22,642 nucleotides of DNA from a virus, in the IMG/VR virus record IMGVR_UViG_3300027889_000013, positions 1 to 22,642 of that record; one strand, 5' to 3'. Positions 13,739 through 21,052 of the stretch are shown piece by piece. How positions within the stretch are numbered: position 1 is the stretch's first letter; each line of letters opens with the position of its first letter. Under the pieces are notes generated by a model. The model worked only from the letters and a program-made list of their open reading frames with translations, made no database searches and was not told the origin of the DNA. The position numbers and the translations under genes are program-made.

Positions 13739-15199
13739 ATGGACGCCACAACCCTCACTCCTGAAATGATCGAGGCATTCTCCGGTGTCTACCTCTCCCC
13801 CCGATACGACCAGCCCCAGCCCACCCCCGACTTCCACCGGGAAGCCTGGGATTATTATTGCTCAAGCCGTCCGGCTTGTTCTCTGGCAGCACCAAGAAAT
13901 CATGCGAAGACGACAGCTCTCACAGATGATTACATCCTCGCGAATGTCTGCTTTCGCGTTGAAGAGTACGTCATCTGCATGGGATCCAGCGAGGAGATGG
14001 CGGTAGAGAGGCTGGGGGATATTGCGATGGAGCTCAGAGAGAACGAGTTCCTCCGGAGGGACTTCAAGATCAAGGACTTCATCCAGGAGCAAAAGACCGA
14101 CATCATCGTGGAGTGTACGGATGGGCATCAATTTCGCATTCTGGCGAGGGGCGCAGAGCAGAAGATCCGTGGCCGGAAGTGGAGGGGGAAACGGCCGGGG
14201 CTCATTGTCTGTGATGATCTTGAAGATGATGAGCAGGTGGAATCGAAGGAACGCCGGCGGAAGTTCTCCCACTGGTTCTTCCGGGCGGCAAAGCAGGCTC
14301 TGCGTGATGGTGGCAGGATTCGAGTTCATGGAACGATTCTGCATGAGGATTCGCTCCTAGCGAATCTGATCAAGCAATGGAACGGGAAGTTGTACAAGGC
14401 CCATCGGAGCTTTGATGAGTTCGTGGATATCCTCTGGCCAGAGAAGTTCCCCGAGGCTCGGCTTCGGGGCATTCGGCAGGAGTTCATTGAGAGGCAGGAC
14501 TCTGGCGGGTACAGCCAGGAGTACCTCAATGATCCCTTCGACTCGGATGAGGTTTATATTCGGAAGGAAGATCTCCTGCCCATGAATGATGCGGATCGGG
14601 CGAGGCCGAAGAAGATCTGCGCCGCCGCCGACTTCGCTGTCTCGACGGCGGACCGAGCGAATCGCTCCGCGATCAGCGTCGGCGGCAAGGATGTGGAGAA
14701 TATGCTCCACAAGATCGACAGCCGAGTGGGGCGGTGGGATGCGCTTGAGCTGATTGATGAGCTCTTCAGCGTCCAGACCCGTTGGTCTCCCGAGATCTTC
14801 TGGGTTGAAGATGGGGTTATCTGGAAGACCCTCTACCAGATGATTAAGCCCGAGATGCACAAGCGGGATATCTGGATCAATTTCCGCCCTGTCCCTTCGA
14901 CCAAGGACAAGGCGACTCGAGGGCGATCGTTCCAGAAGCGAACCCGCGCCGGCGGATTCAAGATCGACAAGGAAACCACCTGGTATGCGGGGTGGGAGGT
15001 GGAGATCCTCCGATTCACCGGCGTCACCGAGGCGACCCTCGATGATCAGTTCGACGCGGATTCGCTGCTCTGCTACGGATTCGAGAAGCTTTTCGATCTC
15101 ACCCTCGAGGACCTCCTCTCGGATGAAGTTCTGGAATGGCGGAGGATGGCCGACGAGGCCCGGCAGGTCTCGGGGCGGAATCAGTACACGGGATATTAA
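13739..15199 (+). CDS. terL: Terminase large subunit (DNA-packaging ATPase/nuclease)
   Basis: This 486-aa protein starts at the ATG at 13739, one base after the previous stop. The SD is weak (ACAGG), so coupling is likely. An in-frame ATG at 13703 lies inside the preceding gene and was rejected. The N-terminal ATPase has a variant Walker A, APRNHAKTT (51-59), Walker B LIVCDDLEDDE (155-165) and a coupling motif HGTILHEDSLL (197-207). The C-terminal RNase H-like nuclease shows CAAADFAV (Asp298), IFWVEDG (about 353-359) and DDQFDADSLL (435-444), which supply acidic metal ligands. The enzyme pumps DNA into the prohead through the portal and cuts concatemers. The length is normal for the family, and it is followed immediately by the portal. 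Confidence 0.93.
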   Translation: MDATTLTPEMIEAFSGVYLSPRYDQPQPTPDFHREAWDYYCSSRPACSLAAPRNHAKTTALTDDYILANVCFRVEEYVICMGSSEEMAVERLGDIAMELRENEFLRRDFKIKDFIQEQKTDIIVECTDGHQFRILARGAEQKIRGRKWRGKRPGLIVCDDLEDDEQVESKERRRKFSHWFFRAAKQALRDGGRIRVHGTILHEDSLLANLIKQWNGKLYKAHRSFDEFVDILWPEKFPEARLRGIRQEFIERQDSGGYSQEYLNDPFDSDEVYIRKEDLLPMNDADRARPKKICAAADFAVSTADRANRSAISVGGKDVENMLHKIDSRVGRWDALELIDELFSVQTRWSPEIFWVEDGVIWKTLYQMIKPEMHKRDIWINFRPVPSTKDKATRGRSFQKRTRAGGFKIDKETTWYAGWEVEILRFTGVTEATLDDQFDADSLLCYGFEKLFDLTLEDLLSDEVLEWRRMADEARQVSGRNQYTGY

Positions 15200-17335
15200 G
15201 TGAAAGAGCTAGAAGCAAGGCTGAAGTTCGACCAGGATCTGATCGATTCCCCCAACCTCACTCCGAGATTGGCCGAGGAGGATCTCAGGACGGTAGGAGA
15301 GTGGTGCTGGGAGGGGTTCACCAAGGACAAGGCGTCCCGGCGGACCTGGGAGGTACGGAACAGTTCGGCGATGGATCTGGCCATGCAGATGCAGGCAGAG
15401 AAGAACTTCCCCTGGCCGAACTGCGCCAACATCGTCTTCCCTCTGGTGAGCATTGCCGCCCTCCAGTTCAGCACCCGCAGCTATGCCAATCTGATTAGGG
15501 GTATGGAGATCTATAAGTATCGCGTGGTGGGCAACCGCTCGCCGGCGATCCTCCAGCAGGCGAAGCTGATTGGCCAGCATATGAGCTGGCAATGTCTGGA
15601 GGAGGACCAAGCGTGGGAGGAGCAGCACGATCGGCTCTTCATCAACGTGGGGATCGTCGGGACTGCCTTCATCAAGACCCGCTTCTCGCCGGCGGAGCAG
15701 CACAACACCAGCACCCTCGTGCCCGCCCGCGACCTCGTTATGGATTACTTCGCGCGCAGCGTTGAATCCTGCCAGCGCAAGACGGAGGTCATCAAGATCT
15801 ACCGGAATGAGATCTACGAGCGGTGCGAGCGGGGGATCTACCGGGATGTGCGCGAGGAAGCCTGGTTCAAGGAGGACGCTCGAATCGGCATCGTAGAAGC
15901 CCTGGATGATACCGAGCACGATAAGCGGATCGGCCTAGAAGCCCCCCAAGGCGACCAAGATACCCCCTTCACCTGCCTCGAGCAGCACCGTTACCTCGAC
16001 CTCGACGGCGATGGCTACGCCGAGCCCTATATCGTTCTGCAGGAGTCTGCCTCGAAGACGATCCTTCGTATCGTCGCGAGGGTGGATCGGATGGAGGATG
16101 TGGAGACTGATGAGAAGTCGGGCAGGATCATTTGCATCCGCCCCTTCGAGTCTTACACTAAATATGGCTTCATCCCAGCGCCAGATGGAGGCATCTACGA
16201 TATGGGGTTCGGCGTCCTGCTCGGGCCGCTGAACGAGACGGTGAATACGGCGATCAACCAGATCTTCGACGCCAGCACGAGCAACATGCTGGGAGGTGGG
16301 TTCGTAGCGACTGGGGCGAAGATGAAGTCGGGGGTCTACACCAGGACGCCGGGCGAATTCAAGCTTATCAAAGGAATGCCTGAGGATATCCGAAAGGCCA
16401 TGATTACGTGGCCGGAGATACCTGTTTCGGATGTTCTCTTTAAGGTGCTGAGCCTGGTGATCCAGTATGCGGATAGGCTCGCCGGCGCCACCGAGACTGT
16501 GGTCGGGGAGAACCCCGGTCAGAACACCCCCGCTTCCACCTACCAGGGGATGGTGGACAACGGGCTACAGATCTACAAATCCATCTTCAAGCGGATCTGG
16601 CGGAGCATGAAGGAGGAGGGGAAGAAGCTCCACCTCCTCAACTCTCGCTACCTGCCGGATAGCCAGAGGTTCGGGGAGGGAGAGGATCGCATCACGCGGG
16701 AGGCCTATAAGGTCAACCCGAACATGCTGATCCCGACGGCGGACCCGAATATGATCTCGGATCAGCAGCGCATCCAGCGGGCGATGGTGGTCCGGCAGGG
16801 CGCGCACGCTGTGCCGGGGTACAACCTGGATGAAGTCGAGCAGATGTTCCTCGAGGCCTACGGAATCGAGAACATCCCGAAGATCTACCCTGGAGCCTAC
16901 TCCCAGTGGTACCAGCAACATCCCCTGCCGAATCCGAAGATGCAGGCTGAGCAGATGAAGATGCAGGGCATCCAGGCGAAGTTCCAGTTCGAGAAATGGA
17001 AGACGATTGTGGAGCTGCAGGCTGGCCAGCAAGAGATGCAGGCGAATATCGACCTGCTGCGCGCCCAAGCGGTGGAGATCATTGCGAAGATCGGCGCGGA
17101 TAAGGCAGCGCATCAGTTGGAAGCCTTCGACGTGATGATGACTCACCTAAAGGGCATGGCTGATGCTATGAATCAGAGGATCGAAGCGATGATGGGAGAT
17201 CAGAAAGATGGCAATCAAGCAGGAAGAGCTGGAGGAGATGAAGGCTCATCCAGCGGGGAAGGCGCTCCAGCGGTACCTCCGAAGACGAATGGAGCTGCTG
17301 AAGGAGCAGTGGGCGGAGGGGAGGTTCAACAGTGA
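15200..17335 (+). CDS. Portal protein
   Basis: This 711-aa protein begins with a GTG directly after the terminase TAA; the next in-frame ATG would remove about 60 residues. The sequence SSAMDLAMQMQAEKNFPWPN followed by CANIVFPLVSIAALQFSTRSYANLI is the conserved N-terminal block of large portal proteins of short-tailed phages. It is followed by the stem/wing region, with NETVNTAINQIFDASTSNML and ATETVVGENPGQNTPASTYQ near residue 430. Residues about 580-670 form a long Gln/Met-rich helix, the barrel or crown part. The last 40 residues are low-complexity Gly/Glu/Ala and overlap the next gene in another frame. Twelve copies would form the ring at one head vertex through which terminase packs DNA. 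Confidence 0.87.
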   Translation: MKELEARLKFDQDLIDSPNLTPRLAEEDLRTVGEWCWEGFTKDKASRRTWEVRNSSAMDLAMQMQAEKNFPWPNCANIVFPLVSIAALQFSTRSYANLIRGMEIYKYRVVGNRSPAILQQAKLIGQHMSWQCLEEDQAWEEQHDRLFINVGIVGTAFIKTRFSPAEQHNTSTLVPARDLVMDYFARSVESCQRKTEVIKIYRNEIYERCERGIYRDVREEAWFKEDARIGIVEALDDTEHDKRIGLEAPQGDQDTPFTCLEQHRYLDLDGDGYAEPYIVLQESASKTILRIVARVDRMEDVETDEKSGRIICIRPFESYTKYGFIPAPDGGIYDMGFGVLLGPLNETVNTAINQIFDASTSNMLGGGFVATGAKMKSGVYTRTPGEFKLIKGMPEDIRKAMITWPEIPVSDVLFKVLSLVIQYADRLAGATETVVGENPGQNTPASTYQGMVDNGLQIYKSIFKRIWRSMKEEGKKLHLLNSRYLPDSQRFGEGEDRITREAYKVNPNMLIPTADPNMISDQQRIQRAMVVRQGAHAVPGYNLDEVEQMFLEAYGIENIPKIYPGAYSQWYQQHPLPNPKMQAEQMKMQGIQAKFQFEKWKTIVELQAGQQEMQANIDLLRAQAVEIIAKIGADKAAHQLEAFDVMMTHLKGMADAMNQRIEAMMGDQKDGNQAGRAGGDEGSSSGEGAPAVPPKTNGAAEGAVGGGEVQQ

Positions 17336-17513
17336 GAATCAGGCTGTGTGTACTGCCGCCAACATCTCTGCCGTTACTCAATACCGGCTGCTCGAAGAGC
17401 TGGTCCAGATAGATGCAGATGATCTGAACGAAGAGGAGGAAGAGCGTGCTAGAGGTGAAGAACAACTCGGGATGGCGCCCAGTAGGGCATTGCGTTCTCT
17501 TGAGAGCGTTTGA
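17208..17513 (+). CDS. Small helical head-morphogenesis protein between portal and cochaperonin
   Basis: This 101-aa protein starts at the ATG at 17208, with GGGAGA upstream, inside the last 128 bases of the portal gene in a different frame. Its own end overlaps the cochaperonin gene by 68 bases. The sequence (EELEEMKAHPAGKALQRYLRR, RMELLKEQWAEGRFNSENQA, RLLEELVQIDADDLNEEEEE) is all-helical and charged. From memory it matches small proteins found just after the portal in many short-tailed phages, with the pattern HPAxKAL..YL..R...LKE.WA.G.F. It is probably a virion assembly factor. The overlap with the portal's low-complexity end suggests that end is the later addition. Confidence 0.72.
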   Translation: MAIKQEELEEMKAHPAGKALQRYLRRRMELLKEQWAEGRFNSENQAVCTAANISAVTQYRLLEELVQIDADDLNEEEEERARGEEQLGMAPSRALRSLESV

Positions 17514-17772
17514 GCTTGCGGACAAGCAATCCAGGCTTCATCTGCCCGATGCAGTCACTATGAACTCGGCGGCATGCGAGCGGCAGGGGATCGTGGTGGC
17601 GATTGGGGCGGATTGCTGGAATGGGGAGAGGGAGCATCCGAGGGCGAAGGTAGGCGATAAGGTGATGGTTACTCAATACGCCGGCGGGGTGATAAAGGGG
17701 GCGGATGGATTCATCTATAAGATGATCCCCGACCACTCGATCTACGCTGTGCTGGAGACAGAAAATGGCTGA
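17446..17772 (+). CDS. GroES-like cochaperonin (Cpn10)
   Basis: This 108-aa protein begins with a GTG preceded by GAGGAGGAAGAGC, a strong SD site. It follows the GroES layout from end to end: a first strand WRPVGHCVLLRAFEL, a flexible loop carrying LHLPDAV in place of the usual mobile loop, CERQGIVVAIGAD, the VKVGDKV-like AKVGDKVMVTQYAGGVIK, and the end strand GFIYKMIPDHSIYAVLE. GroES caps a GroEL-type chaperonin ring so that substrates can fold inside. Phage versions such as T4 gp31 adapt the host ring for the major capsid protein. The position between portal and scaffold, upstream of the capsid gene, fits that task. No GroEL-like gene is in the window, so host GroEL is the expected partner. 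Confidence 0.85.
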   Translation: MLEVKNNSGWRPVGHCVLLRAFELADKQSRLHLPDAVTMNSAACERQGIVVAIGADCWNGEREHPRAKVGDKVMVTQYAGGVIKGADGFIYKMIPDHSIYAVLETENG

Positions 17773-18658
17773 CGAACAGGAACAGGCAGTCGAGCAGGCA
17801 GAAGCGCCGGAGGTGCAGGAGCGGCAGGCCCGGCAGATGGGCTGGCAGCCGAAGGAGCAGTGGAAGGGGAACCCAGAGACCTGGGTGGATGCGGCGACGT
17901 TCATCAAGCGAGGAGAGGAGTTCGGTCCTCACCTGCAGCACGACCGCCGGCGGCTCCAGGAGTCCCTGGCGCAGCGCGATGCGAGGCTGGCCCAGATGGA
18001 GGCCGATCTGAAGGCCACCAAGGACAGCCTCGCCGCCATCACCACCTTCAACGAAGAGATGGAGCAGGACAGGAAGGAACGAAGGAAGGTAGAGCTGGGC
18101 GTGGCTCTGCGCGCCGCCCGCGAAGCGGGCGATGACGTGAAGGTGGCGGAGCTGCAGAATGAGCTGGGGGAGGTTATCAAGCCTCCGGAGAAGCCAGCCG
18201 CTGCAGCGCCGCCGGCCAAGCCCAACGGGGCTGCCCAGCCGGTTATCCAGCCTTGGGTGAAGAGCTTCATTGATGGGAGGAAGGACTTCTTCGAGGATCC
18301 TGATAAGATCGCCCTCTTCAATTCGAGGATGATGAAGCGGCGACAAGCCGGCGACACTCGGGTTGGGGAAGTGGAGGGAGTGGACCTCCTGAACGAAGTG
18401 GTGGATGAAGTGGAGAAGACTTTGGGTGGGAATCGGCAACGAAGAGCGGAGTCGAAGACTGAGGAGAGCCGCCCCACCGGCGGTGGCCGAGGTAACAGCG
18501 GCGGCAAGTCCTACCAGGACCTCCCTCCGGATGCGCAAAAGAAGTGCGATGCACAGGAAGGTAAGTTCGTTGGAAAGGCAGGCTTTAAGGACCAGGCGGC
18601 GTGGAGGAAGCACTACGTCAAGGAATACTTCGGCACCTCAGCCCGCAGCTTCGAATAG
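17765..18658 (+). CDS. Scaffolding protein candidate
   Basis: This 297-aa protein starts at the ATG at 17765, overlapping the cochaperonin stop by 8 bases. It is highly charged. Residues about 1-30 are acidic and Gln-rich, then comes GWQPKEQWKGNPETWVDAATFIKRGEEFGP. A long coiled coil spans about 55-145 (LQESLAQRDARLAQMEADL and following), then an Ala/Pro linker. The C-terminal part is basic (QKKCDAQEGKFVGKAGFKDQ and WRKHYVKEYF). The coiled coil with a basic helical end and the position just before the capsid genes are typical of phage scaffolds, which guide capsid assembly and then leave. The 'W.P...W.G....W.DA..F...GE' block is common in such proteins. No protease motif is visible. Confidence 0.78.
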   Translation: MADEQEQAVEQAEAPEVQERQARQMGWQPKEQWKGNPETWVDAATFIKRGEEFGPHLQHDRRRLQESLAQRDARLAQMEADLKATKDSLAAITTFNEEMEQDRKERRKVELGVALRAAREAGDDVKVAELQNELGEVIKPPEKPAAAAPPAKPNGAAQPVIQPWVKSFIDGRKDFFEDPDKIALFNSRMMKRRQAGDTRVGEVEGVDLLNEVVDEVEKTLGGNRQRRAESKTEESRPTGGGRGNSGGKSYQDLPPDAQKKCDAQEGKFVGKAGFKDQAAWRKHYVKEYFGTSARSFE

Positions 18659-18667
18659 GAGAGAAAG

Positions 18668-19339
18668 ATGACCGACCCTAACGCAGGACTTCCCCCGATG
18701 CCGCCGGCTCCGGCTGGCGCAGTCTCAGCCTTGGATGTGGGTGCTGCCCAGGGCTTCGGCGGTACGCCGCCCGCTCCCAAGCCAGCCGCCAAGCCCCTCC
18801 CCACGATCACCCCCGATAACAACCCCTCCGAGGGATTGGAGGAGGTCCGGGAGCGCCTGGCGAAGGAGCGCGGTGCCCGCGTCTCCCTGAGCGCCCCCAA
18901 CCGCAAGCTCGAGACCCAACCCATCTCCGGCTACCACCAGCACTGGTTCCTCGAGCGGAACGTGCCGAAGGCCCTCCGAGGCTGGTACGAATTCGTCCGG
19001 CCAGAGGACGTGCCGACGATGGATCGCTCGATCGGCGGTCGAACGGAAGGCACAACCTCGGAGGACCTGGGTGGAGCGCGGATCACCCAGATTGCTGGCG
19101 TGAATGAGTCGGGCCAGCCTGAGCAGCTGGTGCTCATGAAGATCCGCCAAGAATTCTTCAACGACGAGCAGCAGAAGCTCGCCGAGCGTAACCTTTCGAT
19201 CATCAGGCAGATTTTCCAGAAGAAAGCTCCGATCAAGGCTCCTGAAGAGTCACAGGCAGACTACGATAAGCGGTATAGCCGAGAGGCCGTTATTGATATG
19301 ACGGCAGGACGATTCCGCAAGGTAGAATCCAAATCTTAA
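18668..19339 (+). CDS. Capsid-region protein, unknown function
   Basis: This 223-aa protein starts at the ATG at 18668, with AGGAGAGAAAG upstream. The first 65 residues are rich in Pro and Ala and probably disordered (PPMPPAPAGAVSALDVG). The remainder is folded: ISGYHQHWFLERNVPKALRGWYEFV, a Gly-rich loop with RTEGTTSEDLGG, then LVLMKIRQEFFNDEQQKLAERN and a helical end. The middle phrase 'GYHQHWFLE...' and the 'F..DQ......' helix resemble a conserved companion of phage capsid genes, though I cannot attach a function. It lies between scaffold and decoration candidates, so it is probably a minor head component or assembly factor. Confidence 0.65.
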   Translation: MTDPNAGLPPMPPAPAGAVSALDVGAAQGFGGTPPAPKPAAKPLPTITPDNNPSEGLEEVRERLAKERGARVSLSAPNRKLETQPISGYHQHWFLERNVPKALRGWYEFVRPEDVPTMDRSIGGRTEGTTSEDLGGARITQIAGVNESGQPEQLVLMKIRQEFFNDEQQKLAERNLSIIRQIFQKKAPIKAPEESQADYDKRYSREAVIDMTAGRFRKVESKS

Positions 19340-19364
19340 ACACTAACCGTGGAGTATTCAGATT

Positions 19365-19994
19365 ATGGCTAATGCCAACAAACTGAACGGCTTCACCGCT
19401 GTCGGTTATCTCAACGGAGCCGATTGGGACGGGCGAGGCCGGGTTTATACGATTCCTAGCGCGAACACAAATGCGCTAGCGGTGGGAGATCCAGTCACCC
19501 TGATAGCAGGGGCGGATTCGACCTACTACATGCCCTGTATTGATAGGGGAGCGGCGGGCGCGATCTGCGTGGGGGTGATACTGGCGATCTCGAAGAACGC
19601 CCGAGGATTGGGGCCGTGGGTGGACCCGACGAACCTGAACAACATCCTCTATCGCCCAGCAACAGCAACGGTGGCGTACTACGCGCTGGTGGCTGATGAC
19701 CCGAACATCATCTTCGAGGCGCAAGAGCAGGCCTCGGGTGGAGCGGGGACGAACTTCAGCTACACGGCGGCGAACAAGAACGCCAACTTCAGTGTCGCCC
19801 TCGACCCGCCGGGCTATCCGCCCTATGTGAGCCAGGCGTTCATTGATAATGGGACGGCCGCTGCCACTACTTCGACCTACAATCTGAAGCTGTTGGGGCT
19901 GAAGCAGAGCATCGACAACGCCTCGGGGGCATACCAGCGGTGGTGGTGCCTGCTGAACAACCACTACTATCGGACCGGAGTGGTGGGCATCTAG
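19365..19994 (+). CDS. Capsid decoration/cement protein candidate
   Basis: This 209-aa protein starts at the ATG at 19365, with GGAG about 13 bases upstream. It opens MANANKLNGFTAVGYLNGADW and has RVYTIPSANTNALAVGDPV, TLIAGADS, GAAGAICVGVILAI and repeated Tyr/Asn-rich beta segments, ending in YQRWWCLLNNHYYRTGVVGI. The 'IP......l.vGDpV.l.g..d....P.......g...GV..g' pattern is that of beta-rich phage head proteins placed just before the major capsid gene, usually interpreted as decoration or cement. No signal peptide or membrane segment is present. It could instead be another head protein; the beta-rich fold and position are the main support. Confidence 0.65.
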   Translation: MANANKLNGFTAVGYLNGADWDGRGRVYTIPSANTNALAVGDPVTLIAGADSTYYMPCIDRGAAGAICVGVILAISKNARGLGPWVDPTNLNNILYRPATATVAYYALVADDPNIIFEAQEQASGGAGTNFSYTAANKNANFSVALDPPGYPPYVSQAFIDNGTAAATTSTYNLKLLGLKQSIDNASGAYQRWWCLLNNHYYRTGVVGI

Positions 19995-20032
19995 CCACCC
20001 CTGAACCCCGAACCAACTAAGGAGCAGCAAAT

Positions 20033-20953
20033 ATGGCTGGCGGCGTAATAACTACTGGGAGTCATCCAAAACTCCTATGGCCCGGGATCAAAGCGACCTG
20101 GGGCCAGATGTACGCGGAGCATCCGTGGGAATACCCGGCGCTCTACGATGTCGAGAACTCAGAACAGGCCTGGGAAGAGGACGTGCAGATCACGCCGTTC
20201 GGACTTGCCCAGTACAAGGCAGAAGGCGCAACGGGATACTTCGATACTGAGACCCAGGGTCCAGTCACCCGCTACACCCATCTGGCGTACTTCCTCGGCT
20301 ATAAGGTCACCTACGAAGAGCTGGAGGACAACCTCTACGAGATTGTCTCAACCCGCCGGGCGAAGGCAAATGCCTTCTCGATGATCCAGACGGTCGAGAA
20401 TGTAGCGGTGGTTCCCTATAACGACGCGTTCGCGGGGAACTACTATACTGGAGGAGATGGTCTGTCGCTGTGCAACACAGCCCACACCAACACCACCGGC
20501 GGCACCTACTCGAACGAGCTGAGCCCGGGGGCTGACCTGTCCGAGGCGGCCTTGGAGGATATGGTGATCCAGATCATGGGGACGCAGAACGATCGCGGCC
20601 TGCTGATCAACATCATGCCGGAGGGGTTGCATATCCCTCGTCAGGAGTGGTTCAATGCCCACCGGATTCTGAAGTCTGTCCTTCAGTCCGGCACGGCGAA
20701 CAATGATCCCAACGTGCTGCGCATGACGAATGCGTTCCCGAAGGGGATCTCGATGAACCACTACTTTACGGCGGCGCACGCTTGGTTTGTACGGACCAAC
20801 TGCCCAGAGGGGATGAAGTACTACTGGAGAGAGCATCCCTCGTTCGCACAAGACAACGACTTTGATACTATGAATTTGAAGGCCCGATCATATATGCGCC
20901 TCTCAGTGGGTAATACGGACCCACGAGCGATCTTCGGATCGAACGGACCGTAA
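20033..20953 (+). CDS. Major capsid protein, Mu gpT-like/HK97 fold
   Basis: This 306-aa protein starts at the ATG at 20033, with AAGGAG nine bases upstream. It shows the pattern of the Mu gpT-like branch of HK97-fold major capsid proteins. The N-terminal part is KLLWPGIKATWGQMYAEHP, then GYFDTETQGPVTRYTHLAYFLGYKVTYEELEDN (E-loop and spine helix region), a long central helix (RRAKANAFSMIQTVENVAVV), GGDGLSLCNTAHTNTTGGTYSN, and a P-domain/A-domain end with LIGNTDPRAIFGSNGP-like closing residues. No N-terminal delta domain is obvious, which agrees with a separate scaffold gene. The protein forms the icosahedral head shell. Its folding probably uses the nearby GroES-like protein. Confidence 0.88.
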   Translation: MAGGVITTGSHPKLLWPGIKATWGQMYAEHPWEYPALYDVENSEQAWEEDVQITPFGLAQYKAEGATGYFDTETQGPVTRYTHLAYFLGYKVTYEELEDNLYEIVSTRRAKANAFSMIQTVENVAVVPYNDAFAGNYYTGGDGLSLCNTAHTNTTGGTYSNELSPGADLSEAALEDMVIQIMGTQNDRGLLINIMPEGLHIPRQEWFNAHRILKSVLQSGTANNDPNVLRMTNAFPKGISMNHYFTAAHAWFVRTNCPEGMKYYWREHPSFAQDNDFDTMNLKARSYMRLSVGNTDPRAIFGSNGP

Positions 20954-20964
20954 GGAGAGATGGT

Positions 20965-21003
20965 TTCGTGGGCATGTTATACCGCGTATAATGTGCCCAC
21001 GAA
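20965..21003. promoter_or_regulatory. 39-bp TATAAT dyad, candidate promoter/operator (copy 2)
   Basis: TTCGTGGGCA (20965-20974) pairs perfectly with TGCCCACGAA (20994-21003). Inside, TTATAC (20977-20982) pairs with GTATAA (20986-20991) around CGC, and the two intervening positions can form G-U pairs in RNA. TATAAT at 20987-20992 is a perfect rightward -10 box. The core matches the divergent-region site at 4609-4627 in 17 of 19 bases. It starts 12 bases after the major capsid stop and could be an internal promoter, an operator, or an RNA hairpin. Confidence 0.6.
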
Positions 21004-21023
21004 TTCCCCTCGCGCTTAACAAA

Positions 21024-21045
21024 GCGGCCTTCGGGCCGCGAGGAG
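21024..21045 (+). promoter_or_regulatory. UUCG hairpin abutting an SD site
   Basis: GCGGCC, TTCG and GGCCGC (21024-21039) form a 6-bp stem with the very stable UUCG loop. GAGGAG (21040-21045) begins at the next base and serves the ATG at 21053. There is no U-tract, so it is not a standard terminator. It could stabilise the message or affect ribosome access. Confidence 0.5.
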
Positions 21046-21052
21046 ACTCTCG

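Noticed and set aside
17711-18613. 300-aa minus-strand frame opposite the scaffold gene
   Set aside because: It arises from GC-rich codon bias in the coiled-coil gene and encodes a Leu/Arg-rich low-information product, opposite to the operon direction.
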